DNA of 64,000 nucleotides, taken from contig WMBV01000024.1 of the NCBI GenBank assembly GCA_017745595.1, forward strand, positions 50,933 to 114,932, given 5' to 3'. A model generated the notes under the pieces. The model was not told the DNA's origin. It ran no database searches and worked only from the letters and a program-made list of their open reading frames with translations. The stretch is from Bordetella petrii. Its GTDB lineage: Bacteria > Pseudomonadota > Gammaproteobacteria > Burkholderiales > Burkholderiaceae_B. Made by a program: the position numbers and the translations under genes. This document shows, piece by piece, positions 17,791 through 26,331 of this stretch (within the stretch, counting starts at the first letter, position 1; every line of letters starts with the position of its first letter).

Positions 17791-18492
17791 ATGAATCGCC
17801 AGCTGCTGCTCGACGTACTTCCCGCGCCCGCCCCCACGCTGCAGAACTACATCGCCGGCCCCCATGGCGAGGCCCTGGCCGCCGCGCGCGCGCTGGCGCC
17901 GGGCCGGGCCGTCTATTTCTGGGGGCCCGCCGGCTGCGGACGCAGCCACCTGCTGCGCGGCCTGGCCGCCGTTCCGGGCGCCGTTTATATCGACGCCACC
18001 CAGCAGGCCCGCGCGCTGCGCCAGCTTGCCGACGCCGACTCGGCGGCGCCCATGCCGCCGGTCGTGGCCGTCGACGACGTGCACCGCATGGACGAGGCGC
18101 GGCAGGCCGGCCTGTTCGCCTTGTACAATCGGTGGCGCGAATGCGCGGCCACGAGCCGCGCATTCGCCTTGGCGGTCGCCGGCGACCGCGCCCCGCTGTC
18201 CATGCCCTTGCGCGAAGACTTGCGTACCCGCCTGGGCTGGGACCTGGTCTTCCGCCTGGAACCGCTGTCCGATGCCGACAAGCTGGCCGCGCTGGCGGCG
18301 CAGGCCGCCGACCGCGGCCTGCAGCTGGCGCCCGAAGTCATTCAGTGGATGCTCACGCATCGCGAACGCGACATCCGCAAGCTGGCCGCCCTGCTCGACG
18401 CGCTGGACCGCTATTCCCTGGCCACCGGCCGGCCCATTACCATTCCGCTGCTGCGTGCCATGTTGGCAGACCCCGATACCCAAACACCATGA
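17791..18492 (+). CDS. hda: DnaA-inactivating protein Hda
   Basis: 233 residues from the ATG at 17791 (MNRQLLLDVLPAPAPTLQNY); an in-frame ATG at 17773 would add six residues. Hda is a DnaA-type AAA protein that binds the sliding clamp and makes DnaA hydrolyse its ATP after initiation. The N-terminal QLLLDV-type clamp-binding peptide, the Walker A-like GPAGCGRSHLL and the sensor-2 region HRERDIRKLAALLDALDR are visible. Arg in place of the Walker Lys is normal in Hda. The stop overlaps the start of the following phosphatase gene (ATGA), so these are translationally coupled. Confidence 0.92.
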   Translation: MNRQLLLDVLPAPAPTLQNYIAGPHGEALAAARALAPGRAVYFWGPAGCGRSHLLRGLAAVPGAVYIDATQQARALRQLADADSAAPMPPVVAVDDVHRMDEARQAGLFALYNRWRECAATSRAFALAVAGDRAPLSMPLREDLRTRLGWDLVFRLEPLSDADKLAALAAQAADRGLQLAPEVIQWMLTHRERDIRKLAALLDALDRYSLATGRPITIPLLRAMLADPDTQTP

Positions 18493-19187
18493 CACCCCGA
18501 CGACTCGCGCTGTTCGACCTGGACCACACGCTGCTGCCCCTCGACAGCGATTACCAATGGGCCGATTTCCTGGCTCGCACCGGGCGTGCCGGCGACCCTG
18601 CCGAAGCCCGCCGCCGCAACGACGACCTGATGGTGCGCTACAACCAGGGGCAGCTCACCGCCGAACAGGCCGCCGAGTTCATGCTGGGCCTGCTGGCCGC
18701 GCACCTGCCGTCCGACCTGGCCGCCTGGCACGAAGAATTCATGGCGCAGGTGGTGCGCCCCGACATCACCGCGCAAGCCCTGCGGCTGGTCGACCAGCAC
18801 CTGGCCGCGGGCGACCTGTGCGCCCTGGTCACCGCCACCAACAGCTTCGTCACCGCGCCCATCGCGCGCGCCTTCGGCGTGCCGTACCTGATCGCGACCG
18901 AGCCCGAATACCGCAACGGCCGCTACACGGGCCGCATCCACGGCACGCCCAGCTTCAAGGAAGGCAAGGTGGTGCGCGTGAACGAATGGCTGGCGGGCAT
19001 GGGGCTGACGCTTGCGGATTTCTCCGAATCGTTCTTTTATAGCGATTCGATCAACGATGTACCGCTGCTCGAGGCCGTCAGCCGGCCGGTGGCGGCCAAT
19101 CCCAGTCCGTCGCTGCGCGAAATCGCGCAAGCGCGCGGCTGGCAGGTGCTCGACCTGTTCGAGCACATGGAAGACGCCAAATCCTAA
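18489..19187 (+). CDS. HAD-IB family phosphatase (SerB-like)
   Basis: 232 residues from the ATG that overlaps the hda stop. HAD motif I is FDLDHTLL with nucleophile Asp10 and Asp12, motif II is VTATN near 110, a Lys-Gly pair (FKEGKVVR) follows, and motif IV is FYSDSINDVPLL. A helical cap lies between motifs I and II. Members of this group in betaproteobacteria sit between hda and pcnB and are called phosphoserine phosphatase-like or histidinol-phosphatase-like; the sequence alone does not decide. Its stop is directly followed by the pcnB start with no gap, so hda, this gene, pcnB and folK form one operon. Confidence 0.9.
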   Translation: MTPRRLALFDLDHTLLPLDSDYQWADFLARTGRAGDPAEARRRNDDLMVRYNQGQLTAEQAAEFMLGLLAAHLPSDLAAWHEEFMAQVVRPDITAQALRLVDQHLAAGDLCALVTATNSFVTAPIARAFGVPYLIATEPEYRNGRYTGRIHGTPSFKEGKVVRVNEWLAGMGLTLADFSESFFYSDSINDVPLLEAVSRPVAANPSPSLREIAQARGWQVLDLFEHMEDAKS

Positions 19188-20543
19188 ATGATCACCGACA
19201 CCATAAAAAAATTCGTCGGCCGGCTGTTCATGCCGGCTGCCCGGGGCCCGCAGCGCATCGGGCGCGACAAGCACGGCATCGACCGCCGCAACGTGTCGCG
19301 CCATGCCATCAAGGTCTGTGAAGTCTTGCGCCAGCACGGCTATGCCGCCTATATCGTGGGCGGCGCCGTGCGCGACCTGATCGTGGGCCTGGAACCCAAG
19401 GATTTCGACGTGGCCACCAATGCCACGCCCGAGCAGATCCGCCCGCTGTTCCGCCGCGCCCGCATCATTGGCCGGCGCTTCCAGCTGGTGCACGTGGTGT
19501 TCGGCCAGGAAATCATCGAAACGTCTACGTTCCGGGCCCCGGCCTCGCAAGACCAGGAAACCGACGAACACGGCCGCATCCTGCGCGACAACGTGTTCGG
19601 CACCCACGAAGAAGACGCGGCGCGGCGCGATTTCACCATGAACGCGCTGTACTACGATCCACACACCGAAGAAGTCATCGACTTCCACCAGGGCGTCCAA
19701 GACCTGAAAAAACGCCAGGTGCGCATCATCGGCGATCCGGTGCAGCGCTATCGCGAAGATCCGGTGCGCATGCTGCGCGCGGTGCGTTTCGCGGCCAAGC
19801 TGAACGGCAGCATCGATCCGGACACGCGCAAGCCCATCGGCACCATGGCCGCGCTCATCGAAAACGTGCCGGCGTCGCGCCTGTTCGACGAGATGCTCAA
19901 ACTGCTGACCTGCGGCCACGCCATGGACTGCCTGCGCCAGTTGCGCGCCGACGGCCTGCACCACGGCATGCTGCCGCTGCTGGACGTGGTGCTCGAACAG
20001 CCTGGCGGCGAGCACTTTGTCGAACTGGCGCTCGAACGCACCGACAAGCGCGTGCGCGCCGGCAAAAGCATCAGCCCCAGCTTCTTGTTCGCGGCGTTGC
20101 TGTGGCAACAAGTGGAATCGCGCTGGAAGCAGCTGCGCGCCGAGGGCGAGCACAGCGTTCCGGCGCTGGTGCGCGCGGCCGATTCGGTGCTGGAAGAGCA
20201 AACCGAAAAGCTCGCCATCCAGCGCCGGTTTTCTTCGGACATGCGCGAAATCTGGTTCATGCAGCCGCGCTTCGAGCGCCGCATGGGCAAGACCATTTAT
20301 CGCATGATCGAACAGCCGCGCTTTCGCGCCGCCTGCGACTTCCTGCAACTGCGCGCCGCCGCGGGCGAATTCGACAGCGTGCTGGCCCAGTGGTGGATGG
20401 ACCTGGCCAATGGCGATGACGCCACCCGCGCCGACATGATCGAAGAACTGGCCCGCCTGCCGCGCGACCCCGGCGAAGCCGGCGCGCCGCGCAAGCGCCG
20501 CCGCCGTCCCCGCCGCGCCGCCGCACCGCACGCCAGCGAATGA
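19188..20543 (+). CDS. pcnB: Poly(A) polymerase I
   Basis: 451 residues. It adds 3' A-tails to RNAs and so hastens their decay. The class II nucleotidyltransferase head is YIVGGAVRDLIVGLEPKDFDVAT, with Gly58-Gly59 and metal ligands Asp72 and Asp74; RRDFTMNALYYDP is the second conserved segment, and the ERxRxE-type GDPVQRYREDPVRMLRAVRFAAK follows. The longer N-terminus and this EDPVRMLRAVRF variant favour PcnB over CCA-adding enzyme. The C-terminus is a basic tail (KRRRRPRRAAAPH). It begins one base after the HAD stop and overlaps folK by four bases. Confidence 0.95.
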   Translation: MITDTIKKFVGRLFMPAARGPQRIGRDKHGIDRRNVSRHAIKVCEVLRQHGYAAYIVGGAVRDLIVGLEPKDFDVATNATPEQIRPLFRRARIIGRRFQLVHVVFGQEIIETSTFRAPASQDQETDEHGRILRDNVFGTHEEDAARRDFTMNALYYDPHTEEVIDFHQGVQDLKKRQVRIIGDPVQRYREDPVRMLRAVRFAAKLNGSIDPDTRKPIGTMAALIENVPASRLFDEMLKLLTCGHAMDCLRQLRADGLHHGMLPLLDVVLEQPGGEHFVELALERTDKRVRAGKSISPSFLFAALLWQQVESRWKQLRAEGEHSVPALVRAADSVLEEQTEKLAIQRRFSSDMREIWFMQPRFERRMGKTIYRMIEQPRFRAACDFLQLRAAAGEFDSVLAQWWMDLANGDDATRADMIEELARLPRDPGEAGAPRKRRRRPRRAAAPHASE

Positions 20544-21028
20544 CCTTGATGCCTGTGCGCGCCTATGTCGGCCTGGGCGCCAACCTGGGCGATGCGCCGG
20601 CCACGTTGCGGGCCGTACTGCGCGAACTGGCCGCCACGCCGGGCATCGTGGCCTGCCGGCCTTCCGGTTTTTACCGGACCGCGCCCGTCGATGCCGCCGG
20701 CCCCGATTTCACCAACGCGGTGGCGGCCGTCGATACCACCCTGGCGCCGCTGGCGCTGCTGGATGCGCTGCAGGCGCTGGAAAACCGCCACGGCCGCCTG
20801 CGGCCCTACAAGAACGCGCCGCGCACGCTCGACCTGGACCTGCTGCTGCATGGCGACACGGCCATGGATACGCCGCGCCTGACCCTGCCCCACCCCCGCA
20901 TGCATGAACGCGCCTTCGTGCTGGCGCCGCTCTGCGAGCTGGCGCCCGGCCTGGTGCTGGCGCAGGGCCCCCTGCCCGCGCTGCTGGCACGGCTGGCGGA
21001 CCAGCCCATCGAACGCTTGAAAGATTGA
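20540..21028 (+). CDS. folK: 6-hydroxymethyldihydropterin pyrophosphokinase
   Basis: 162 residues. FolK transfers pyrophosphate from ATP to 6-hydroxymethyl-7,8-dihydropterin in folate synthesis. YVGLGANLGD at the start, SGFYRTAPVD, the PDFTNAVAAV segment and the signature PRTLDLDLLLHGD are all present, followed by LPHPRMHERAFVLAPL. The ATG at 20540 overlaps the pcnB stop; an ATG at 20549 is an equally good start. The gene ends the hda operon and is followed by the triplicated repeat array. Confidence 0.95.
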   Translation: MTLMPVRAYVGLGANLGDAPATLRAVLRELAATPGIVACRPSGFYRTAPVDAAGPDFTNAVAAVDTTLAPLALLDALQALENRHGRLRPYKNAPRTLDLDLLLHGDTAMDTPRLTLPHPRMHERAFVLAPLCELAPGLVLAQGPLPALLARLADQPIERLKD

Positions 21029-21061
21029 GGGCGCCCGGCAGAAAATGCCGGGGAAATGCCG

Positions 21062-21365
21062 GGGGTCTGGCTCCCGCAGGGTGCCTGACCCCGTCGTGGA
21101 CAGGCCATCTGGTCGCTTCGGTGTCTGACACCCTGCGGGAGTCAGACACCTGTCTTAGGGCGTGTGGGGCTGCCAGGGGTCTGGCTCCCGCCAGGGTGCC
21201 TGACCCCGTCGTGGACAGGCCATCTGGTCGCTTCGGTGTCTGACACCCTGCGGGAGTCGGACACCTGTCTTAGGGCGTGTGGGGCTGCCAGGGGTCTGGC
21301 TCCCGCCAGGGTGCCTGACCCCGCCGTGGGCAGCCCATCTGAGCGCTTCGATGTCGGACACCGCC
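21062..21365. repeat. Threefold tandem amplification of a repeat pair
   Basis: This fills the 339-bp gap between convergent folK and the CitE-like gene; I see no gene in it. Three units start at 21062, 21176 and 21291 (period 114-115 bp). Each has a core with changed arms (GGGGTCTGGC and GCCTGACCCC), a spacer GTCGTGGACAGGCCATCTGG or close variant, a facing standard core (21120-21150, 21235-21265) and a linker with TTAGGGCGTGTGGGGCTGCC. The third unit is cut short: its facing core keeps only the left arm (21350-21362) and runs into the stop of the next gene. Copies one and two differ by a few bases only, so the amplification is recent. Confidence 0.95.
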
Positions 21366-21367
21366 GG

Positions 21368-22192
21368 CTAGGATTGTTCGCCGGCGCGCTGCAGCAGCTG
21401 CCGGGCGCGCGCGATGACGGGGGCGTCGACCATTTTGCCTTCCAGCATGAACGTGCCGGCGCCGCTGTCGCGGTGCACCGCCACTACCCGGCGTGCCCAT
21501 TCGAGGTCGGCGGCGGGCGGCGCGAAGGCGCCGTGGATGAGGCCGACCTGGGTGGGATGGATGCACAACATGCCGCCGAACCCCATGTCGCGTGCCCGGC
21601 GGGCGGCGGCCTGCATGCCGGCCGTGTCTTGCACGCCCGGGAACACGCCGTCGAGCGCCGGCGCCAGGCCGGCCGCGCGGCTGCGCAGCAGCACTTGCAC
21701 GCGGGCATGGTCCAGCACCACGGCGGCCCCGTCGGAATCGGTGGTCAGGCCGAGGTCGAGGCCGTAGTCGAGGCTGCCGAAGGCCAGCCGCTGCACGCCG
21801 GGCGTGGCGGCGATGTCGGCGGCGTTCAGGATGCCATCGGCGGTTTCGAGGATAGGCACGATATCGATGCCGGTTTGCGCGGCGTGCCGCACGTGCGCCT
21901 GGGTTTCGGCCTTGGGCAGCACGATGGCCGCCACGCCGGGATGGTTGCGGCAGGCCTTGAGGTCGTCGTCGTGCCAGGGAGTCGAGGCATCGTTGATGCG
22001 CACCCAAAGGCGCACCCCGGCATGGGTGCCCAGGAAATCGCACAGGGCTTCGCGGGCGCTGTCTTTGGCCAGCAGCTCGACGGCGTCTTCGAGGTCGACG
22101 ATGACCGTGTCGGCGCCGCTGGCCAGCGCCTTGGGAATGCGCTCGGGCCGGCTGGCCGGCACGAACAGGGCAGTACGGACTACGGTTTGCAT
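21368..22192 (-). CDS. CitE-like HpcH/HpaI lyase (probable citramalyl-CoA lyase)
   Basis: 274 residues. A TIM-barrel lyase of the citrate-lyase beta/malyl-CoA lyase family: LFVPASRPERIPKAL at the start, VIVDLEDAV (31-39), Arg66 in WVRIND, Glu117 in VPILETADG (Mg ligand) and the FGSLDYGLDLG segment. Such enzymes split 3-hydroxy-3-methyl acyl-CoAs. Its start overlaps the stop of the CoA transferase by one base (TAATG), and a mesaconyl/itaconyl-CoA-type hydratase precedes that gene. The trio is the known arrangement for itaconate breakdown, in which this step splits (S)-citramalyl-CoA into acetyl-CoA and pyruvate. The exact substrate is inferred from context. The stop codon touches the end of the truncated repeat. 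Confidence 0.85.
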   Translation of the reverse strand: MQTVVRTALFVPASRPERIPKALASGADTVIVDLEDAVELLAKDSAREALCDFLGTHAGVRLWVRINDASTPWHDDDLKACRNHPGVAAIVLPKAETQAHVRHAAQTGIDIVPILETADGILNAADIAATPGVQRLAFGSLDYGLDLGLTTDSDGAAVVLDHARVQVLLRSRAAGLAPALDGVFPGVQDTAGMQAAARRARDMGFGGMLCIHPTQVGLIHGAFAPPAADLEWARRVVAVHRDSGAGTFMLEGKMVDAPVIARARQLLQRAGEQS

Positions 22193-23388
22193 TACACGAC
22201 CTCCGCGGCGCGCAGGCGCGCCACGTCGGCGGGCGCGTACCCCAACGATGCTAGCACCGCATCGGTGTTTTCGCCCACTGCCGGCACCGGATCCATGCGC
22301 GGCGTGAACGCGTTGCTGGAAGCCGGCGGCAACAGCGCGGGCAGCGTGCCGGCCGGGCTGCCGATTTCGCGCCAGCGCTCGCGCGCCTGCAATTGCGGGT
22401 GGGCCCAGACGTCTTTCATTTCGTTGACGCGGGCGTTGGCGATTTGCGCGGATTCGAGGCGGTCGGTGACCTGGCCGATGGTCATGCCGGCGAAGGCCTG
22501 CACGATCAGGGCGCGCAGCGCATCGCGGTTGGCGGCGCGGCGCGAATTGGACGCGAAGCGTTCATCGTCGGCCAGTGCCGGCTGGCCCAGCACGCGGTCG
22601 CAGAACACGCGCCACTCGCGTTCGTTCTGCAGGCCCAGCATGATGGTGGCGCCGTCGCCCACCGGGAACGGCCCGTACGGATAAATGGTGGCATGGGCCG
22701 CGCCCGCGCGCGCCGGCGGCGTGGCGCCTTCGAACGCGTAGTACATCGGGTAGCCCATCCATTCGACCATGCTTTCCAGCATGGAGACGTCGAGCCGGCT
22801 GCCCAGCCCCGTGCGCTGGCGCAGCAGCAGCGCGTTCAGGATGGACGAATACGCGTACATGCCGGCGGCGATGTCGGAAATGGAGCACCCGGCCTTGGCG
22901 GGTTCCTGGTTGGATCCGGTGACCGACACGAAGCCGCTTTCGCTCTGGATGAGCAGGTCGTACGCCTTTTTGCGTTCGTACGGGCCGCCTTCGCCATAGC
23001 CCGAGATATCGCACACGATCAGGCGCGGATGTTGCGGATGCAGGGCCTCGAACGACAGGCCCAGGCGCTCGGCGGCGCCCGGGGCCAGGTTCTGCACCAG
23101 GACGTCGGCGGAATCGAGCAGCCGCTGCATGACCTCGGCGGCGTCGGGATGTTTCAGGTCGAGGGTCAGGCTTTCTTTCGAGCGGTTGGTCCAGACGAAG
23201 TGCGACGACAGGCCGCGCACGCGTTCATCGTAGCCGCGGGCGAAATCGCCCGCGCCGGGGCGTTCGATCTTGATGACGCGCGCGCCCATGTCGGCCAGCT
23301 GGCGCGTGCAGAACGGGGCCGCGATGGCGTGTTCGAGGCTGATGACGGTAATGCCGTCGAGCGGACGGACGGGGGGTGTGGAGCTCAT
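22192..23388 (-). CDS. Class III CoA transferase (itaconate/mesaconate type likely)
   Basis: 398 residues. Family features are the N-terminal LDGITVISLEHAIAAPFCTRQLAD segment (shown here as separate motifs ISLEHAIAAP and FCTRQLADMG), VIKIERPGAGDFARGYD, VWTNRSKESLTLDLK and catalytic Asp144 in KKAYDLLIQSESG. The EHAIAAP-x-C-T-R-Q-L-A-D opening is typical of the subgroup found beside MaoC-like hydratases and CitE-like lyases, including the succinyl-CoA:itaconate CoA transferase of Pseudomonas. It would load the dicarboxylate with CoA from succinyl-CoA. It is coupled to the lyase gene by a one-base overlap and lies 58 bp after the hydratase. Confidence 0.88.
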   Translation of the reverse strand: MSSTPPVRPLDGITVISLEHAIAAPFCTRQLADMGARVIKIERPGAGDFARGYDERVRGLSSHFVWTNRSKESLTLDLKHPDAAEVMQRLLDSADVLVQNLAPGAAERLGLSFEALHPQHPRLIVCDISGYGEGGPYERKKAYDLLIQSESGFVSVTGSNQEPAKAGCSISDIAAGMYAYSSILNALLLRQRTGLGSRLDVSMLESMVEWMGYPMYYAFEGATPPARAGAAHATIYPYGPFPVGDGATIMLGLQNEREWRVFCDRVLGQPALADDERFASNSRRAANRDALRALIVQAFAGMTIGQVTDRLESAQIANARVNEMKDVWAHPQLQARERWREIGSPAGTLPALLPPASSNAFTPRMDPVPAVGENTDAVLASLGYAPADVARLRAAEVV

Positions 23389-23446
23389 GATGGTGTACCT
23401 TCGCGCTGCGCGCTGCGAAATGCGCCCTTGGGGCGGCCCGGCGGGC

Positions 23447-24277
23447 TCATGCGGAAAATTTTAGTTGCGCCTGGTGCGCCAGGGTGCCGTCTTGTTCGGC
23501 CCACAGGTCGGCCAGGCCGGCTTCGCCGACGCGGCCTGCCACGTCGAAGGACTTGGGGGCGATCAGCGGCCGCAGGCCGCGGTACGACAGGTGTTCGAGC
23601 TTGGCCGATGGGTGAGCCTCGCGGAACGCGGCGACCATCAGCGTGGCGATCATGGGGCCATGCACCACCAGCCCGGGATAGCCTTCGGCGCCGGTGACGT
23701 AGGGGTGGTCGTAGTGGATGCGGTGGCCGTTGAAGGTAATCGCCGAATAGCGGAACAGCAGCACGGGCGAGGGGTCGACCGGCCGGCGCCATTGCGAGGC
23801 GGGCGGCGTTTCGGTGCCCACCAGCTTGGGGGGCGCGGGCTGCCGGTAGACGATGTCTTGTTCTTCCTGGATGGCCAGGACGCCTTCCTGATGGTATTCG
23901 TGGTGCACGGTCACGAACAGCAGCGCGCCGGTGCGGCCGGTTTTTTCGCGCACGTCGGCCACGGTGGAGCGGCGTTCGGCCGGCACGCCCACGCGCAACG
24001 GCGTATGGAAGGTTACGCGGCCGCCCGCCCACATGCGGTTGCGGTCGTCGGCGGGCGGCAAAAAGCCGCCGCGCGCCGGGTGGCCATCGGTGCCCACGCC
24101 GTCGAGCCCCACCGGCTGGATGAAATGGGCCCAGTGCCACAGCGGCGGCAGCGGCTGGCCGGCGGCGGGCGCGGGTCCGCCCAGGGTGGCGGCGATGCGG
24201 GCGGCGTGGCCGGCGTCGAGGTTGTCGGCCACGGACTCGCCGCGGCCGATCCAGGCCGCGGGGTTGGAAGACGTCAT
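23447..24277 (-). CDS. FAS1-type/MaoC-like dehydratase (probable mesaconyl- or itaconyl-CoA hydratase)
   Basis: 276 residues from the ATG at 24277, preceded by CCAAGGAACC. The N-terminal half is the degenerate hot-dog domain of the Meh/HTD2 group (LPPLWHWAHFIQPV, GRVTFHTPLRVG); the C-terminal hot-dog has FRYSAITFNGHRIHYDHPYV and YPGLVVHGPMIATL, where FNxHRIHYD carries the catalytic His. This group includes mesaconyl-C4-CoA hydratase and the itaconyl-CoA hydratase of pathogens. Next to a CoA transferase and CitE-like lyase the role would be hydration of itaconyl/mesaconyl-CoA to citramalyl-CoA. Assignment to that exact substrate is inference. Confidence 0.87.
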   Translation of the reverse strand: MTSSNPAAWIGRGESVADNLDAGHAARIAATLGGPAPAAGQPLPPLWHWAHFIQPVGLDGVGTDGHPARGGFLPPADDRNRMWAGGRVTFHTPLRVGVPAERRSTVADVREKTGRTGALLFVTVHHEYHQEGVLAIQEEQDIVYRQPAPPKLVGTETPPASQWRRPVDPSPVLLFRYSAITFNGHRIHYDHPYVTGAEGYPGLVVHGPMIATLMVAAFREAHPSAKLEHLSYRGLRPLIAPKSFDVAGRVGEAGLADLWAEQDGTLAHQAQLKFSA

Positions 24278-24392
24278 GTTGGGTTCCTTGGCAAGGTCGG
24301 TGCAGCCGCAAGCATGCCCCGGCCCCCCGGGTTTGTGAATTCGTATTTGTACAAGGCCGGGTTCAAGAGGCCGGAATCCACCCCGCCCGCCC

Positions 24393-25190
24393 CTACCGGC
24401 CCTGGAATGCCGGCGGCCGCTTTTCGGCAAAGGCGCTCACGCCTTCCAGATAGTCGTCGGTATAGCCCAGCTGCCGCTGCAGCTCGCATTCCAGGTCGAA
24501 CTGCTGCGCCAGGGTATTGCCACTGGCTGCCTGCAGGGCCTGCTTGGTGGCGCCATAGGCCCGCGTGGGCCCGGCAGCCAGGGTCGCCACGACCTGGGCG
24601 CGGGTGGCGGCCAGGTCGTCATCGGGAATGCAGCGCCAGATCAGCCCCCATGCTTCGGCCTGGCGCGCCGGCACGGCGTCGCCGAACAGCGCGGCGCCCA
24701 TGGCGCGCGCCGAGCCCACCAGGCGCGGCAGGAACCAGGTGCCGCCGGCATCGGGCAGCAGGCCGATCTTGCTGAACGCCTGGATGAAGCGCGCCGATTC
24801 CACCGCATAGACCACATCGCAGGCGAACACCAGGCTGGCCCCGGCCCCGGCCGCGACGCCATTGACCAGGCACACCACCGGCACCGGCAGCGCCCGCAGG
24901 CGCAGCACCAGCGGCCGGTAGAAATTGCGCAGCCCTTCGCTGAGATCGCGGCGCTGCCCGGCGGGCAGCGGCTTGCGTTCGCCCAGGTCCTGGCCCGCGC
25001 AGAAGCCGCGGCCGGCACCGGTGATCACCAGCCCGCGCAGGCTTGCGCAGGCCTCGAGCGTGTCCAGGGCGCGGGCCAGCTCGGCATGCATGACGGCCGT
25101 GAAGCTGTTCAGGCGGTCGGGGCGATTCAGGGTGATGATGCCCACGCCGTCTTCGAGCGTGAATTGAATCTGTTCGTAGGCCTGGGTCAC
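24393..25190 (-). CDS. Enoyl-CoA hydratase/isomerase, PaaG-like
   Basis: 265 residues from a GTG at 25190 that overlaps the stop of the upstream acyl-CoA dehydrogenase (GTGA). The frame above it has no family similarity. Crotonase features are ITLNRPDRLNSF, GAGRGFCAGQDLGER (oxyanion hole), GVAAGAGASLVFACD and FSKIGLLPDAGGTWFLP with Asp147. The wording GFCAGQDL and PDAGGTW, and the C-terminal EGVSAFAEKR, resemble PaaG, the epoxyphenylacetyl-CoA isomerase, more than a standard FadB-type hydratase. No other paa gene is near, so the real substrate is another acyl-CoA made by the two dehydrogenases in the same run. Confidence 0.87.
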   Translation of the reverse strand: MTQAYEQIQFTLEDGVGIITLNRPDRLNSFTAVMHAELARALDTLEACASLRGLVITGAGRGFCAGQDLGERKPLPAGQRRDLSEGLRNFYRPLVLRLRALPVPVVCLVNGVAAGAGASLVFACDVVYAVESARFIQAFSKIGLLPDAGGTWFLPRLVGSARAMGAALFGDAVPARQAEAWGLIWRCIPDDDLAATRAQVVATLAAGPTRAYGATKQALQAASGNTLAQQFDLECELQRQLGYTDDYLEGVSAFAEKRPPAFQGR

Positions 25191-26305
25191 GCGAGTTCCT
25201 CGAGAACGGCAAGCTGCTCGGCGCTGTCGCCCAGCAGCAGGTCGATGGCGGTCAGCCGCTTGAAATAGTCGCCCACTTCGAGCTCGTCGGTCATGCCCAT
25301 GCCGCCGTGCAGCTGCACGGCACTTTGGGCCACGTAGCGGCCGGCGCGCGCGGCCTCGAGCTTGGCGGCGGCCAGCATGCGGCGGCGCTGGGCGGCGTCG
25401 GGCTCGCTGAGCGCGGCGGCCGCCACATAGGCCATGGACAAGGCCATTTCTTTGGCCACCAGCATGTCGGCCAGGCGATGCTGCAGCACCTGGAAAGCGG
25501 CCAGGGGCTGGCCGAACTGGCGCCGCGTCTTGAGGTAGTCGATGGTGATTTCCAGCAGGCGCTCGATGGCGCCCGCCGCGTGCGCGCACAGGGCGGCGGT
25601 GCCCCATTCGAGCGCCGTGGCCAGCGCGTCGCGGGCGGCCAGGCCGCGCGCCAGCACGGCATCGGCGGGCAGCGGCGTGCGGTCGAAATCGATGCGCGCG
25701 CAACGCGAGCGGTCGAGCGTCGGCGTATCCAGCACGGTGGTCCGCTGCGCGTCGGCCGGCACGCGCAGCAGCACGGGCTGGCCGTCGGCGTCGCGCGCCG
25801 ACACGATCCAGCTGTGCGCCGCCGCGCCGTCCCACACCAGGTGCTTGGCGCCGGACAATTCCAGCGTGCCGTCGGCGGCGGGCCGCAGCCGGCACAGTTC
25901 GGGTTCGGTGTCGTAGCGGCGGCCCGGCTCTTGGTAGGCCAGCGCCACGATGGCCGTGCCCGCGGCCAGCGCCGGCAGCCATGCGCGTTGCGTAGCGGCA
26001 TCGGCGCAGGCGGCGATCAGGGCCGCGCCCATCACGGCGCTGGGAATCACCGGTACGGACACCAGGCCGCGGCCCAGCTCCAGGTGCACCGGCAGCAAGC
26101 TGGCGGGCGCTTCGCCGAAACCGCCGTGTTCGGCGGATATATTCAGGCCCAGCACGCCCAGCTCGGCCAGTTGCTCCCAGGCGCGCGCGTCCAGTTCCGG
26201 CTGCGCGGCGCGCGCGCGGCGCGCGGTGAAGTTCCATTCGTCTTGCACCAGGCGCCGCAGGCTGTCGGCCAGCATGCGCTGTTCTTCGGTATACGCGAAA
26301 TCCAT
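25187..26305 (-). CDS. Acyl-CoA dehydrogenase (small subunit type)
   Basis: 372 residues from the ATG at 26305 (MDFAYTEEQRMLADSLRRLV). It has the N-terminal helical domain, a beta domain that is less conserved (AYQEPGRRYDTEP in place of the usual substrate-loop W-x-T-E-P), and the C-terminal flavin part with RRQFGQPLAAFQVLQHRLADM and the LHGGMGMTDE segment. The acyl-binding middle is weak compared with its neighbour, which fits the catalytically poorer partner of a heteromeric pair such as the FadE28/FadE29-type enzymes. It lies 26 bp after the other dehydrogenase and overlaps the crotonase gene. Confidence 0.9.
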   Translation of the reverse strand: MDFAYTEEQRMLADSLRRLVQDEWNFTARRARAAQPELDARAWEQLAELGVLGLNISAEHGGFGEAPASLLPVHLELGRGLVSVPVIPSAVMGAALIAACADAATQRAWLPALAAGTAIVALAYQEPGRRYDTEPELCRLRPAADGTLELSGAKHLVWDGAAAHSWIVSARDADGQPVLLRVPADAQRTTVLDTPTLDRSRCARIDFDRTPLPADAVLARGLAARDALATALEWGTAALCAHAAGAIERLLEITIDYLKTRRQFGQPLAAFQVLQHRLADMLVAKEMALSMAYVAAAALSEPDAAQRRRMLAAAKLEAARAGRYVAQSAVQLHGGMGMTDELEVGDYFKRLTAIDLLLGDSAEQLAVLEELA

Positions 26306-26331
26306 AGTCGTGTTCCGTTGCGATGGCGGGC

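Noticed and set aside
17791..18492. Broken Walker A (Arg for Lys) in hda as sign of a dead gene
   Set aside because: This change is normal for Hda proteins; the rest of the gene is intact.
24393..25190. Part of a phenylacetate (paa) operon
   Set aside because: The crotonase is PaaG-like, but no other paa gene is present and the neighbours fit another route.
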